Shown here one piece after another: positions 30,487-42,241 of a DNA stretch of 64,000 nucleotides. The notes beneath the pieces are model-generated. The model was given only the letters and a program-made list of their open reading frames with translations. It had not been told where the DNA came from and did no database searches. Each line of letters opens with the position of its first letter. Positions within the stretch are counted from its first letter, which is position 1. The stretch is from assembly GCA_026122225.1 (NCBI GenBank), contig JANEZZ010000982.1, positions 1,607,501 through 1,671,500 on the forward strand, given 5' to 3'. Both the position numbers and the translations under genes were made by a program. Source of the DNA: Heloderma charlesbogerti. Taxonomy: Eukaryota > Chordata > Lepidosauria > Squamata > Helodermatidae.

Positions 30487-30790
30487 GCAGCCTTCTCCCA
30501 CCTGGTGCCCTCCAGATGTTTTGTCTGGCTAATAGTCCCATCAGGCCCAGGCAGCTAATAGTCTGGCTAATAGTCTGGAATGCTGGGAGTTGGAGTCCAA
30601 AACATCTGGAGGGTACCAGGTTGTGGAAGTCTACTTTACAACATCCCTATAAGGTAGGTGAGTATTATTACCCTCACGTTGCAGATGGGTGTGGGGAAGG
30701 AGGCAAAGAGTTTATGGTTGACTAAAGCCACCAAGTGAGTGTGTGGCAGAGGTGAGATTACAACCATGGGCATCCTGATTCTTTGTGCAG
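30487..30790. repeat. Local duplication copy 2: fold-back element (family P) plus MIR-like SINE
   Basis: The fold-back copy contains a short internal repetition (TCTGGCTAATAGTC). It is followed by ACAACATCCCTATAAGGTAG and GTGTGGCAGAGGTGAGATTA, the reversed MIR core and head. The MIR part is longer than in copy 1. Confidence 0.7.
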
Positions 30791-31127
30791 TCTCTTGTTG
30801 ACCATGATGCAGTCTCTTGTTGAACTTCACCAGTTCAATTGGAGTTAAAAAGGATTAACGTTGGCTGGTGCCAATAAATGATAATTCCCATTTTCTCTAG
30901 TCCATTAAAGAACATTCACAACTAAAAGTGTGGGGGATTTATTTATTTATTTATTTATTTAGGGTTCTAGACTTGCATGGCTGCTTTTCTGCTCTGCATC
31001 CTGTTTATTATCATCTGTGTTAAGTTAGAACGTACCACCCAGCCAGAGTTAAGCACTTTTAAAACTGAGATTGATTTTTCAAGTAGGCAAAGCAAAGTGC
31101 CCTCCTAGGAAGATCAGTGGGAACTCC
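30791..31127. other. No gene; ATTT-repeat tail
   Basis: A (TTTA)n run lies at about 30938-30960; otherwise nothing was recognised. Confidence 0.45.
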
Positions 31128-31213
31128 AGGCCAATTCTATGTATGTCCACTCTCAGGTAAGCTGAGATCAATGTGGGCTTATTTTCCAATAAATGTGCAT
31201 AGGATTGGAGCCC
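31128..31213. repeat. Short palindromic element (AGGATTGGAG end)
   Basis: GCCAATTCTATGTATGTCCA.. and ..AAATGTGCATAGGATTGGAG are mirror ends of an 86-base element related to 60285-60370. Confidence 0.6.
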
Positions 31214-31529
31214 TAACGTGCTTAAGAGGGGCTGAGCTGTGTCTTGTGTCATCGTCATTACGTGACATCTTGCATTCAGCCGCTGTCGCCATTGTCTTAG
31301 CTGGCTTTGAATTAATGAATGGAGGTCACAGCGTTGCAGATGCCAAATGGAGAAGCAACGTGTCAAAACCTGAAGTTGCAAGTTGACATAGTTTTGCATG
31401 GATCAGATTTCAATACTTTTTCTCCAGAGCTGTCCGCTAGCACCTGCAGAGAGCAAAATTTCCTTTGTGCACATATGTATAGCATTAACAGAGTGAAGTT
31501 ATCAACAAGTGTTGCTGTTTATAAAAGCT

Positions 31530-31797
31530 AAAGAGCCATGCTGGAGGAGACCAAGGGTCCATCTAGTTCAGCGTTCTGTTCACACAGTGGGCAACCAGCT
31601 CTTCACAGGAAACCCACAAGCAGGACACAAGTGCAACAGCACCCTCCCACCCATGTTCCCCAGCAACTGGTGTACACAGGCTCACTGCCTCTGATACCGG
31701 AGGTAGCATAGAGCCATCAGGACTAGTAGCCATTGATAGCCTTCTCCTCCAGGAATTTTTGATAGCCTTCTCCTCCAACCTTCCCTTCCCCTCGAGA
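31530..31797 (-). mobile_element. CR1-like LINE (family 2), 3' end
   Basis: It contains the reverse of the family terminus: AGACCAAGGGTCCATCTAGT, CACCCTCCCACCCATGTTCC and GACTAGTAGCCATTGATAGC, with a small internal repetition near 31740. Confidence 0.85.
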
Positions 31798-31799
31798 CA

Positions 31800-31925
31800 C
31801 TATAGGATGGGTCAGAAAACACATTCCGCCCACCGGCCAAATTCCCTTTCAGAGAAGCCCTCGGAGGCCACATGCCAGTGGTGGGTGGGACCAAAGGCAA
31901 AAGGGGTGGGGCTAAAATAATAGCA
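31800..31925. repeat. hAT-like element (family F), left half
   Basis: GGCCAAATTCCCTTTCAGAG, AAGCCCTCGGAGGCCACATG and CCAGTGGTGGGTGGGACCAA match 17885-17960 and 34310-34385. It is cut off by the following CR1-like copy. Confidence 0.7.
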
Positions 31926-32560
31926 TAAGAACATAAGAAGAGCCCTGCTGGATGAGACCAAGGGTCCATCTAGTCCAGCATTCCATTTACACAGTGGCCA
32001 ACCAGCTGCCGACCAGGAACCCACAAGCAGAGCATGAGTACAACAGCACCCTCCCACCCATGTTCCCCAGAAACTGGTGAACATAGGCTCACTGCCTCTG
32101 GTACTGGAGGTAGCACATAGCCATCAGGACTAGTAACTATTGATAGCCTCCTCCTCCAGGAATTTGTCTAGCCTCCTTTTAAAGCCATCCAAATTGGTGT
32201 CCATCACTACATCCTCTGGTAGCGACTTCCATAGTTTAACTATGTGCTGTGTGAACAAGGACTTTTATCTATCCTGACTCTCCCACCAAACAGCTTCATA
32301 GGATGACCACATTGCATTCTAGTATTGTGAGAGAGGGAGAAAAACTTCTTTCTCTCCGCTTTCTCCACACCATGAATAATTTGAGCCAGCTCTGTGATGT
32401 CTCCTTTACTTGCCTTTTTTCTAAGCTAAGCAGTCTTAGATGCTGTAACCTTTCCTTATAGGGGAGTTGGCTGCTCTTTTTTGCCCTTTTTCCAGCAATA
32501 CAGTATCTTTTTTGAGGTGCGGTGACATGATTATGGATGTGTTCTCAGATACTTCCCAGA
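31926..32560 (-). mobile_element. CR1-like LINE (family 2), RT C-terminus and 3' end
   Basis: The longest copy of the family: terminus at 31926 (AGAACATAAGAAGAGCCCTG), then CCATCACTACATCCTCTGGT, TTCTAGTATTGTGAGAGAGG, and coding-derived sequence up to CAGTATCTTTTTTGAGGTGC at about 32520. Confidence 0.85.
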
Positions 32561-33344
32561 AGACATCTTTTAGGGCCCCACTTTCTGTAGCTTCATCAGG
32601 AGCAATACTGGAGAATGGCCTCTTAAGTCCTTTCCCTCCCAGGCACTGTGACCAGGCCTAGCTCCACATTTTGGGGGTCCCTTGGGGAAAAAAGTCCTGA
32701 ATGAGCCTTCCTCCTCCTTGATTCTGCTGTTTACTCATTTGCCCAATTCTGGCCCCAATCGCACTGCCAGCCAGAGGGAGAGGGTTAGGCAAGCCATTTC
32801 ATTATCCTGGGATTTTGTTTGCAGAGGAAAGGAGGTTTGCATGGGATGCAACCATGTGGAAGGGGTCTTGAAGTTCATTCTTAAAACAAATGGAAAACTG
32901 AATTAAAGAGCCCCATTTGTTTCACTCATTTTAGTTATGAAAACGAAGGGCAATTAAAATGAATTCTGAATGAAGATGCGTTCTTTTTCATGCATGTGAT
33001 TAATTTTCCTTAGTTTCTATTGGGATGGATGCACAGGTCATAGGAAGGTTACAGTGGGGTGGGGTGGAGAGAGAGAGAGAGAGGAAATGGGCAGGTATAA
33101 AATGGAGTCTATAAAATGGGAATCCGTTTTCCAGTCTGTCTAAACTTTGACTGATCTGATGCCCATGGGGTTGGGGGACAGTAGATGGCCTGAAAAAGCC
33201 AGCCTTTTTTTGTAGAAAAGTGGGGTACAAATCAAGAAAATAAATAAATAAATGTCCCCATTTGGAAAGAAGCATCAGAGGGAGACCAAAGAGGGACCTT
33301 AAAGTTGCCCATTAACAATTAACAGTTGGATGGCAGACTGAGGA
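32561..33344. other. No gene recognised; a short LINE/SINE tail
   Basis: AGAAAAGTGGGGTACAAATC followed by AATAAATAAATAAATG at about 33215-33255 is a retroposon tail. Nothing else was recognised. Confidence 0.45.
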
Positions 33345-33755
33345 AGCACCCAAGTCACCAGGTCAAAGAGCATCATCCTAAAATCCCACATTTAAAATGG
33401 TGCTTTCTGTTTCCATTTAAAATGCAGGATCACAACAGACTCCCTTTACATGCACTCCCTCCCCTCCCTTTCCCCCCTCCTTTCCGCTTTATCTGAGTCT
33501 TCTCTATATTTCATTGGTCTGGCTCCTCTTATTGTGACTTTTCCTTTTTCATGGAGCAGAACTCAAGCGGGGTAAGTTAAAAGCTCATTATCTCTGATCT
33601 TTTAAAAAACTGAATAAATGTCATTTAGTGCAGGAGACACTTTGAAGGTTCACAACATCATCTAAAGGGCCCGCAAACTTCCGTAAGTGAGCAATCTCAG
33701 TAGTAGGATAAAAGCTCCGTGCGAAGAAGCCCATTGTCTTCCCTGCTCTGTTGAG
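33345..33755 (+). repeat. Left arm of a long inverted repeat
   Basis: It runs AAAATCCCACATTTAAAATG, AACAGACTCCCTTTACATGC, TTTTCCTTTTTCATGGAG, AAAGCTCATTATCTCTGA, TCTAAAGGGCCCGCAAACTT. Each block reappears in reverse complement, in reverse order, at 34885-35252. Confidence 0.82.
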
Positions 33756-34282
33756 CTGTATTGTATTTTTATTTAATTTATGGTAATTCTTTCTAAATGT
33801 CCATCTATCCCATCTGTCTGTGTCCTCATTTGTGGTGACACATAAGCATCCACCCTAGACTTCCTTCGGAGTAGACATAGATAGGATTGCACCATCAGTC
33901 ATATTATGAGTGGGTACAAGAAAATAACAAAGTCTTGTATAATTCATGGCTGAAAAGGCAACAGGCCACAAGCAATTCTTCCAGCATCGGCCTGGCAGAG
34001 ATTCTGTGCCATATGCCAGGGTTAAATGCTACAAAATGAGTCAAGCTCAATCCAGCTGCTCAAACCAAGGATAACGCTCTGCAAAAGTCCAAAACAGAAC
34101 ATTTGGGGAAAGGAACATTGTGAAAGTACCCTTGCCTTACAATGTAGCTAAACCAATACCAGTGTGATGCAGCGGGCAGCTGGCTGGATTTGGACCAGAG
34201 TGCGCTGACTTCACATCCCTGCTTCGCCATCGTCTTATGGTGCAAAACGATGGTCTCTGGGAGGGTGTCCCAGGAACTATAG

Positions 34283-34617
34283 GAGGGGTGTTGAACCTCT
34301 TTCATCCCAAGGGCCAAATTCCATGTCAGAGAAGCTCTCGGGGGCTGCATTCCAGTGGTGGGTGGGCTCAAAGACAGAAGGGGCAGGGCCAAAAACACCA
34401 GAATGTTTTAGCTTCAAGCTCTCACTGCCACTGACTAAGCCTTAGGAAAGGCATTTCAGCCTTTTAGAATGGGGGAAAAATTGCACCAAAGCCAAAAAAC
34501 CACCAAACGATTGGTGATTGGGGGGAAGGGGGTGGGGCCATGGAAAGGGGGTGCGGTCATCTGGGGAACTCCAGAGGGCTGGATGTGGCCCCCAGGCCTG
34601 AGGTTCTGCATCCCTGG
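34283..34617. mobile_element. hAT-like non-autonomous element (family F)
   Basis: GGAGGGGTGTTGAACCTCTT to GAGGTTCTGCATCCCTGG, collinear with 17865-18224 through CCAGTGGTGGGTGGG and ACCACCAAACGATTGGTGAT. The flanking duplication is not clean. It sits inside the 33345-35252 element. Confidence 0.78.
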
Positions 34618-34884
34618 GCTATGGGAAAGATCTTCACCTCTGCAGGTGGATAAAGAGGTCAGACCTTGGAGGGGGAAATCCAAGGCTTTCACTATGGATG
34701 TAAGGGTGTCTGTCCCTTACTTCTGTGTCAGAGCTCTGCTGTTGGAGAGTGGAAAAAACAGGCAGATCAGTGGGCAGTCTCTAGTTGTGCCACAACCATG
34801 GTTTATTGGCCTGGGAATGAGCCGTGTGCTTATGGGCTCCCTTCCTGCCCTTTCTTTTCCCTCCTTGCCTCATGCTCCTGGCTT

Positions 34885-35252
34885 CAGCAAAGCTTTGTTC
34901 GGGCTTCTTCACATGGAGCTTTTATCCTGCTATTGACATTGCTCACTCACAGAAGTTTGCGGGCCCTTTAGGCAACATTGTGAAACTCCAGGGCACCTCC
35001 TGCACTAAATGACCTTTATTGCATTTTTAAATAGGTCAGAGATAATGAGCTATCAAATTACCCCACTTGTGTTCCCTCCATGAAAAAGGAAAAGCCACAA
35101 GAAGAGGAGCTGGATCAGTGAAACATATGGAAGAGGGAGAAGGAGGGGAAAAGGGGAGGGGGAAAGGAAGCCTGTGTAAAGGGAGTCTGTTGTGCTCCTG
35201 CATTTAAAATGGAAGCAGAAAGCCCCGTTTTAAATGCGGGATTTTCGGCTAG
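34885..35252 (-). repeat. Right arm of the long inverted repeat
   Basis: TTTGCGGGCCCTTTAGGCAA, GGTCAGAGATAATGAGCTAT, CTCCATGAAAAAGGAAAAGC, TAAAGGGAGTCTGTTGTGCT and TTTAAATGCGGGATTTTCGG are the reverse complement of the left arm. The arms are about 370-410 bases long and lie some 1.1 kb apart. Confidence 0.82.
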
Positions 35253-35319
35253 TGTAGAGATCCTCCTCCTTTCTTTAACCTCTGTTTACATAATGCACAA
35301 ACCAGGAAACTGGTTTAAG

Positions 35320-35691
35320 CTGTGGTGTAGCAGAGGCAGGGCTCGCAGGGACGCAGCCCCAGGACTTTTTCATGAGCAGGGACTCTGATGTCATCTGCCA
35401 CCCCCCTCAGACTTCCCTGTTCCCTCTGAGCTTAGCTGCGATCCTCACTGTAGCTGTGTGGGGAATGAATTTTCCGAGCAACAATATATTGTTCCATGTT
35501 GGAATGCAAAGTCTTTGGGACAACTTGGTCTGGAATGGGCAATTAAGACCTATTCGCTTTACCAAAGATGTGCTCCTGGTGGAGATGGAAACACGTAGAA
35601 TTGGTCTGTTGATATGGATCGACACAGCTGCCTGAAATTTTTAGACTGCCCAGTGAGCTCCTGCATTTCCAAATTTACCACTACACCACTG
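35320..35691 (-). mobile_element. hAT-like MITE (family S), inverted relative to 39951-40340
   Basis: CTGTGGTGTAGCAGAGGCAG to TTACCACTACACCACTG. The 372 bases are the reverse complement of the right half of the 39501-40340 element, including CAACAATATATTGTTCCATG and GTGCTCCTGGTGGAGATGG. A (TG)n run follows directly. Confidence 0.85.
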
Positions 35692-35725
35692 TGTGTGTGT
35701 GTGTGTGCGCGTGTGTGTGTGTGTA
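35690..35725. repeat. (TG)n microsatellite
   Basis: A TG run with a GTGCGCG interruption, abutting the MITE end. Confidence 0.92.
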
Positions 35726-36909
35726 TGATGTTAGAACTATTACATGATTTCTAAAGCTCCTGTGTATTTTATTGCAGAGGAGTTTCATAATGTTTTTATG
35801 AGATGAAATCCCACCGATCCAAAATGCCTTGGAAGACTTATTTGCAATGAATTCATCACTGAAATATTGTGGTTCTTTCCAGGTTCCCTTTTCATATTTC
35901 AAAACTTAAAAAAAAGTGGATTAAGGACTTCAAAACTCTGCACTGAAGCGTGACACCTATTAGTACCATCACTTGAGCACAGCAATGAACAGGAAATTTG
36001 GGGGAAGATAAGCATTCCCTTTCAGAGAAATGTTCAGAAGCGTTGTAACCGCTTCTAAAAATAAGTCATGCTTTGAAATGTTCAGACAACGGGTTGCAAG
36101 AGCGTAAAAAGGTTTGCAGCTGGGTTGATCTAATCAGAGCAATATTTCTTTCCAGATAAATAATTCTCCATCGCCACCACCTTGATACATAGATGTGGTC
36201 TGCACTTGCAGAATCATGCCGTTCTCCTACTTCTAAAGGGCTGTTTTATATGTAGTTCACACAATCCCTTTTCAGAAGTTCTGAAAGTGTGTAACGCACG
36301 GAGAAGGACAGATTAGGGTCATGCCTGCTGAGCCCAACCCTGACCTCTGATGGAATTATTTAGTAATGACACCTCCTGTTAGAAAGGCAATTATCAGAAG
36401 AAAAACAAAAAGGCAAAGCAGAATGATCATTTACCTGGCTGTCCCACATGCACATAAGGCTATCTTATAACAATAAAAGGAGACTACACCCTTCTTTGGT
36501 GAAGTCTTACTCACAAACAATCTTGCATATAAAATGCAGGTACAGCGTAGAGTTTCAAAACAAGTTTGCTCAGTCCATTTTGTGTTCTATTACACAGGCG
36601 GGAGCAAGAGAGCAAACCCATGTGCTCCCAGCAGAGGTGGAAGTCAGAGAGAGGCTGGGAAGGCGAAGGGGAGGAGCAAAGGGAAGAAATCACAGGAAAC
36701 CACATTTTAGGCTATACTGATCTTCAGGCTACCTGTGGTTTAAATTCCCCTGCATTAAGTAACTGCAACACTGCCCCTTGCCAGTAACTTGCAGACAAGG
36801 TTGCAATATTCTCATCAGCCTCAACACACAAATGAGCAAAGGGAGCAGACAGACCCTATGTCAATACGTCCAAAACATATTTCAGCCATTGTGCCAAAGC
36901 ATCACACTG
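35726..36909. other. No recognised feature over about 1.2 kb
   Basis: AT-rich, with short overlapping ORFs near 36450-36790 lacking motifs or splice sites that I could support. Confidence 0.45.
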
Positions 36910-37085
36910 GAGGAGGGGTGTTCAACTTCTTTCAGCCTGAGGGCCAAATTACCCTTTTGGAGAACTTCTTGGAGGCCACATTCTAAGCCTTAGGAGAAGC
37001 ATTTCAACCTGTGGTTGGGGGAAGGGGCGTGGCCGCCTGGGGAAGCCTGGGGGGCCGGATTGGGTCCTGAGCTTCCCCACCTCTT
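36910..37085. repeat. hAT-like element (family F), internally deleted copy
   Basis: GGAGGGGTGTTCAACTTCTT, GAGGGCCAAATTACCC and AAGCCTTAGGAGAAGCATTT end in CTGAGCTTCCCCACCTC. About 175 bases against 360 in the full copy. Confidence 0.68.
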
Positions 37086-37109
37086 CCCTATTGGCTTGCG
37101 ATCAGTTCA

Positions 37110-37242
37110 TCCTGTGTACAACTTGTGGCCCTCCAGATGATATTGGCCTGCAATTCCCATCGGCCCTAGTCAGAATAGAAGATGGTGAAGGATGGTGGGA
37201 GGGAGGCATAGGCCAAAGCATCCAGAGGTATGCATGTTGCCC
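37110..37242. repeat. Fold-back element (family P), diverged
   Basis: ACAACTTGTGGCCCTCCAGA and the GCATGTTGCCCATTCCTGC end, as in the subtype at 46345. Confidence 0.55.
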
Positions 37243-39500
37243 ATTCCTGCTGTGTAGGGATGATTGGAGTTGCAGGGTAACAACATCTGTAGCCTTTGCC
37301 CATCTTGGCTATACACTACATGAGCCGAAATGCGATCGGCAAGCCAACTTAAAAGACAGGTGAAATTTAGGAACAAATAACACCTCTTGACCGATTGCCT
37401 GCAGCTTAAAAGAGAGGGGGGCAGACAGTAAGTGCTTGCAATGTATTTCTGTGGGCCCAGCCTGTGAAAAGGCCAGCCAGCACATTCCCTCACCCCCAGC
37501 TGAAGCATCCAAACAGTCATTAAGGGCAGCCCTACATGGAGCATTAACAGTAATCTAGCCTCAAGGCTTCAAAGGCATGAGTGACACTCGCCAGGTCTGG
37601 ATCTGACATAAATCTGTTAAAATAAAGCCATTCGGTCATGCTGTATTTTGGGCCATCGTTCTACAAACTTGTCTTAGAACAGCACACTGCAGCATTTTTG
37701 TCTGTTATGCAAATGCTTTGGCAGATGTTTGAGCTTTCAAAATGTGGCCAAGGCTGGGGAGACTTTAAATGAGGAGGGGAACTCCTTCCAGCCAGAAATC
37801 TGGATGGAAGAATCCACTTTGCTCAAAATAGGAGAGGAGGACCAAATGACAACCATCTTCTGTGCCTGCAACAAAACATCCTGTCTGTGGGCAAGTGACA
37901 CATTTATTGAGCATGGCTTTTAGTTTCTGTAAGCTGTAAGTAGGACACCTCCTTCTCCTTCTCCTTCTTTTAAAAAGAAGGGCATTTCTGGTTAGAGGAA
38001 TGGGTGAGGTGTGATTGGCAGGTTGCCCCCTCAAAAGAAAAAAAAAATTGGAGGGAGCTGTATTACATTCTTTGAATGGTGTGCAGCAATAAGGGATGCC
38101 CAGACTTTTTGGTATGGACTGCAAAGTTCTGGAATGAGCAGTACTTTAAGTGAGCACCCCACCTCCCCACACTGGTGGACTGAAGGTCTGCAGGTCTGGC
38201 ATGTCAGTGAGAACCAGATCAGGGCTTGGCCACACAGAAAAGGACAATTTGAGCATTTGGCGGCTCACAAGCATACAAGTCAGCAGTCCAGAAAGGGAAG
38301 CTGCAAAATTGGATATAACCTTTCACTTAGAATACACAGAAAGGACGTAATGGCAAATAATAGCGTATTTAATCAAAACCAGTAATCAAATACATCACTG
38401 ACCTATATTGCATCATTGTAATTAGATTGGGCACCGAATATGTAGTCTAGAGAATGTCCCTTTATGCACTGGAAAAGGAAATAATTTCTTTACTCAATTC
38501 ATCTTCTGATGATCAAACGAATTGGAGACTGTCGGAAAGGTCTCCTGACTATAAACTCTCTGGACGATTGTAAGCAAGCAAATGCTATTTATTTCAAGCG
38601 TACCACCATCCTCCTGGTAAGGCAGACAAAATATTTTACTCTGCAAATAATTACTTTAGATGAGGGGCCGCCCAGATCTGGAGGAAACAGACTTGAGAGA
38701 AAGGCAGAAAGCCATGATTTCAGCAAAAAAAGCAAGCAGCTGAGGGTTAAATAGAGGCTGAACTTTTTGCAAACTCCTCCATGGGCAGTTGTTTTTGAAG
38801 ATATGATTGTGCGCCATCAGTGCATGCACATTCCATGTCTCACGCCATTATCAGGGTGCGAGTTGGATTGGATATTGTCTCACACCTGGAGAGGGTGTTT
38901 CTTGCAGCTCCTTTTGATCATTGATTTGCAACAGGCACCTGCTTTGACCTAGCAGTAACAAGTGATTATCAGAAGGTTCCTTTCTGCAGACACTCTGGCT
39001 TCAAGTGATGGCAAGTGGTAGCTCAGGAGGCCAAATCTGGCTGTCATATGCCTGTTAGTTAACCCAGTGCTATGAAGTGATGCCCCCTATCTCCCTGGGG
39101 TGGGGGAAATGGTCTTCTCATCGCCAGCTGCAATGTCTGTAGAAAGAAAGGAGAAGCTATGAAGATCAGATTATATGGAACTTTGGAGGGATCCATCACA
39201 GTGGATAACAGACTGAACACAAGTGAAACCTGCAACTGAATGTTGCAGGGTGTAGTGATCTTTCTCCATCTTGCCAGCCAGCCAGGCCCCCTTCTGGAGT
39301 ACTCCATCCCATCCACCCCACACAGTCAGTCAGGGTTCTATGGCCACTAAGGATGCTCAGTCCTCATTGGGATGTTTTAGGTCTTCCCCTGCTTAGCTGT
39401 TTGTTTGTTTTTTAAGGATTTTTGGACTCCTGTGAACTTCACTACTCCCATGAGTGTGCTGACACCTCCCTCTTTTGCATGGGTGCTGATGTTTTGGCTA
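37243..39500. other. No recognised gene or repeat over about 2.2 kb
   Basis: The most repeat-poor stretch of the window. Short ORFs on both strands, none with domains. An A-rich and pyrimidine patch lies at 37950-38050. This is where unrecognised exons or conserved non-coding sites would be easiest to detect by comparison with other species. Confidence 0.4.
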
Positions 39501-40340
39501 CAGTAGTGTCGTGGCAAATTCAGAAGTGCAGGGTCCCTTCGTGACAGTCACAGCCACGCCCCCTCACAGCCACGCCCCTTCTAAGATTGTACAACCTTGT
39601 AAGATATACAGACGTCAACTGGGATCCAAAAACAGTGCAGCTGAGAGTAAGGCGGTGGTATTTCAGTTGGATGTCTGAGAAAAATGCAGCGGTGTTAAAT
39701 CTTACTCACTCACAAACATTTTAAGTTTTCAAAATATGATACTCTATGGATGCTTCACCCTCTTAATTCAGCCCTCATGGACAGGCCCCTTCTCATTTAA
39801 ACAGCCCCCCTTGCGCACTCCCTTAGTGCCCCAACATTACCCATTAGCCTTCCCTAAGCCCCTTCATTATATCTCCCCCCTCCCCCTCCAACAGAAACGT
39901 CCACACACCCAGCTGGATTGAACTACGCATGTGTGCGCGCGCATGCACACACAGTGGTGTAGTGGTAAATTTGGAAATGCAGGAGCTCACTGTGACACTC
40001 TCCAAGGGCAGTCCAAAAATTTCAGGCAGTTGTGTTGATCCATATCAACAGACCAGTTCTAGGAGTTTTCCTCTCCACCAGGAGCACATCTTTGGTAAAG
40101 CTAAGAGGTCGTAATTAATTGCCCATTCCAGACCAAGTTGTCCCAAAGACTTTGCATTCCAACATGGAACAATATATTGTTGCTCGGAAAATTCATTCCC
40201 CGCACAGCTACAGTGAGAATCGCAGCTAAGCGCAGAGGGAACAGGGAAGTCTGAGGGGGCGGCGGATGACATCAGAGTCCCTGCTCATGAAAAAGTGCCG
40301 GGGCTGCGTCCCTGCGAGCCCTGCCTCCACTACACCACTG
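39501..40340 (+). mobile_element. hAT-like element (family S), composite, 840 bp
   Basis: It starts CAGTAGTGTCGTGGCAAATT and ends CCACTACACCACTG. The exact 8-bp duplication TTTGGCTA flanks it (39493-39500 and 40341-40348). A second full start, CAGTGGTGTAGTGGTAAATT, lies inside at 39951, so it may be two copies fused or nested. No transposase frame. Confidence 0.85.
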
Positions 40341-40629
40341 TTTGGCTACCTAAGCAACAGCGCCCATGCTTGTACATTGGCAATGGAGGGAGAGATAAGC
40401 CAGCAGGAAGAGGGTGCCTGTACCTGATACCTCTTTATCTAGCATTCCCAGAAAAGCCAAATCTGAATGTGTTCAGGCAGCAGAACGAAGTGGTGAAAAT
40501 GTTCCTGGACTGAACCGCTTCAGCCTGCAGGGTGATTGTGTGGGTCCCATGTTTGCATGTTCCCCGGCAAAAGAATTTGCTTCAAAGAAGAGAAAATAGC
40601 CAGCTGTGAGGAGGGGAGGGGGGAGTAAC

Positions 40630-40885
40630 CTTTTTGGTGCCAGGTGGAGAGCTTTTTATTTTCCCAGGCATTTTAGTTTTTCTGTTTCTGTTTTATATCT
40701 GATACTGTATTTTAAATCTTTGCACCGCTGCTAGGTTCTATTTGGTGATTATTATTTTATTTTTTTATACTGTAGTTTTAAACGTTTATATTGTATTTTA
40801 TCATTTGGTATTTTATGGTTTTAATGGTTGAGAAGTGCCCAGAGAGCTTCGGCTATTGGGCGGCATAGAAATGTAATAAATACAT
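40630..40885 (+). mobile_element. L2-clade LINE, 3' UTR
   Basis: GGTGCCAGGTGGAGAGCTTT, TATTTTCCCAGGCATTTTAG, TGCACCGCTGCTAGGTTCTA and the terminus GAGCTTCGGCTATTGGGCGG match the end of the copy at 1400-1630. Confidence 0.85.
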
Positions 40886-41050
40886 CAACAGCCGGGGAAT
40901 CAGGGGTTGTAGCAGAAAATCAGCAGGCGGGAAAAGAGTTAAGTTTCCTGCAGTAGGTTCCCTGCTCCAAGCTGACCCCTCCAAGGCTGATTTCCTTAGA
41001 AGACGTGGCTGTTAGGGTTTTATCACGTGTCTTGGTGTCTAATGTGTAGC

Positions 41051-41641
41051 TAGGGCCTGCCCTAACATTAGGCAGAGTGAGCAGATGCTCCAGGGGGCGG
41101 ATGCTGGGGGCGGCAGTGAGTGTCAGCAAGGTGTTTGGAGGGCAGAGCTGTGCAGTGCTGGCTCCAGGTTTTTTGGGGGGGGCCTTGCGCAAGGCACCCT
41201 TAATGACCCACCTCCCTTACTGAGTCTTCCTTTTCACAACCATTGCTGCCTGCCAATGCTGCTACTCCTCTGTCCCCTCATCATTGCTCCCACCTGCTTG
41301 CTTGGCAAGCAGAGAGCCAGGGAGCAAGCAGGCATGGTCTTCCACTCCTCCAGTTTCTCACCACCACCGTTGACTGGGCCAGAGTGAGAGGCGAGTGAAC
41401 CATCAAGGTGCAATGGTGAAGAGGAGAAGCAGGTCCAGTGGGCTTTTGTCAGTGGGCCCCCTGCTGGGGAGTGGGCCCTCGGCAGGTGCCCAACTATGCC
41501 TACCCTTGGTGCTGGCTCTGGAGCTGCATGTGCAACACAACCTGTCCTAGCCTGCTGCCCTCAGATGCAGTGGAGGATGCTGTCATGTAGTAAGATACAA
41601 CTGCTCACCTGGCTGTCTTGGGCTGGCCCTGTTAGGCCCTA
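41051..41641. mobile_element. Candidate DNA element containing the 7190/7965 repeat
   Basis: The ends TAGGGCCTGCCCTAAC and GGCCCTGTTAGGCCCTA are inverted repeats with gaps, and GGCAGAGTGAGCAG mirrors CTGCTCACCTGG. The core is shared with 7190-7310/7965-8070. No flanking duplication was seen. Confidence 0.5.
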
Positions 41642-41699
41642 AAGGAGAAGGCTAGGCTAAATGCCCCACATTCCTGTTTCCTGTGTAGACATGCACTCA

Positions 41700-42241
41700 C
41701 ACACCCTGATTAAAGGCAGCCGCCGGCGAGTTCACATCATTCCAGTGCTGAAGGAGCTGCACTGGCTACCAGTTGTTTTCCGGGCCAAATTCAAGGTGTT
41801 GGTTTTGGCCTTTAAAACTCTATATGGCTCTGGCCCAGCGTATCTCAAGGAGCGCCTCCAGCAACACCAGATAGGCCGCTCAAGAAGATCAGCCTCGGAT
41901 GGCCTTCTCTTTGTCCCATCAGCCAGGACAGCTAGGCTGGTGAGGACGAGGGAGAGGGCCTTCTCTGTGGTGGTCCCCACTCTGTGGAACTCCCTCCCTA
42001 GGGAACTCTGCCATGCCCCCTCTTTAATGAGCCTCCGCCATGCATTAAAAACATGGTTGTTCAGGTAGGCATTTGGGGTGGGCTAGGGTAATTTTAGAAA
42101 TGTGATGTTTTTAATGTTGAATTTTATTGTATAAACTGTTTTTATTGTTGTACATCGCCCAGAGTGGCTGGGTGACCGGCCAGATGGGTGATTAATAAAT
42201 TTAATAAATAAATAAATAAATAAATAAATATAAATAAATAA
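41700..42241 (+). mobile_element. L2-clade LINE, RT C-terminus and 3' UTR (second subfamily)
   Basis: The frame 41661-42068 encodes IKGSRRRVHIIPVLKELHWL, VVFRAKFKVLVLAFKTLY and RERAFSVVVPTLWNSLPREL. A 3' UTR follows, ending in ACATCGCCCAGAGTGGCTGG and an AATAAATAAATA tail. It is nearly the same as the 3' end of the long L2 at 53.4-54.0 kb. Confidence 0.9.
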
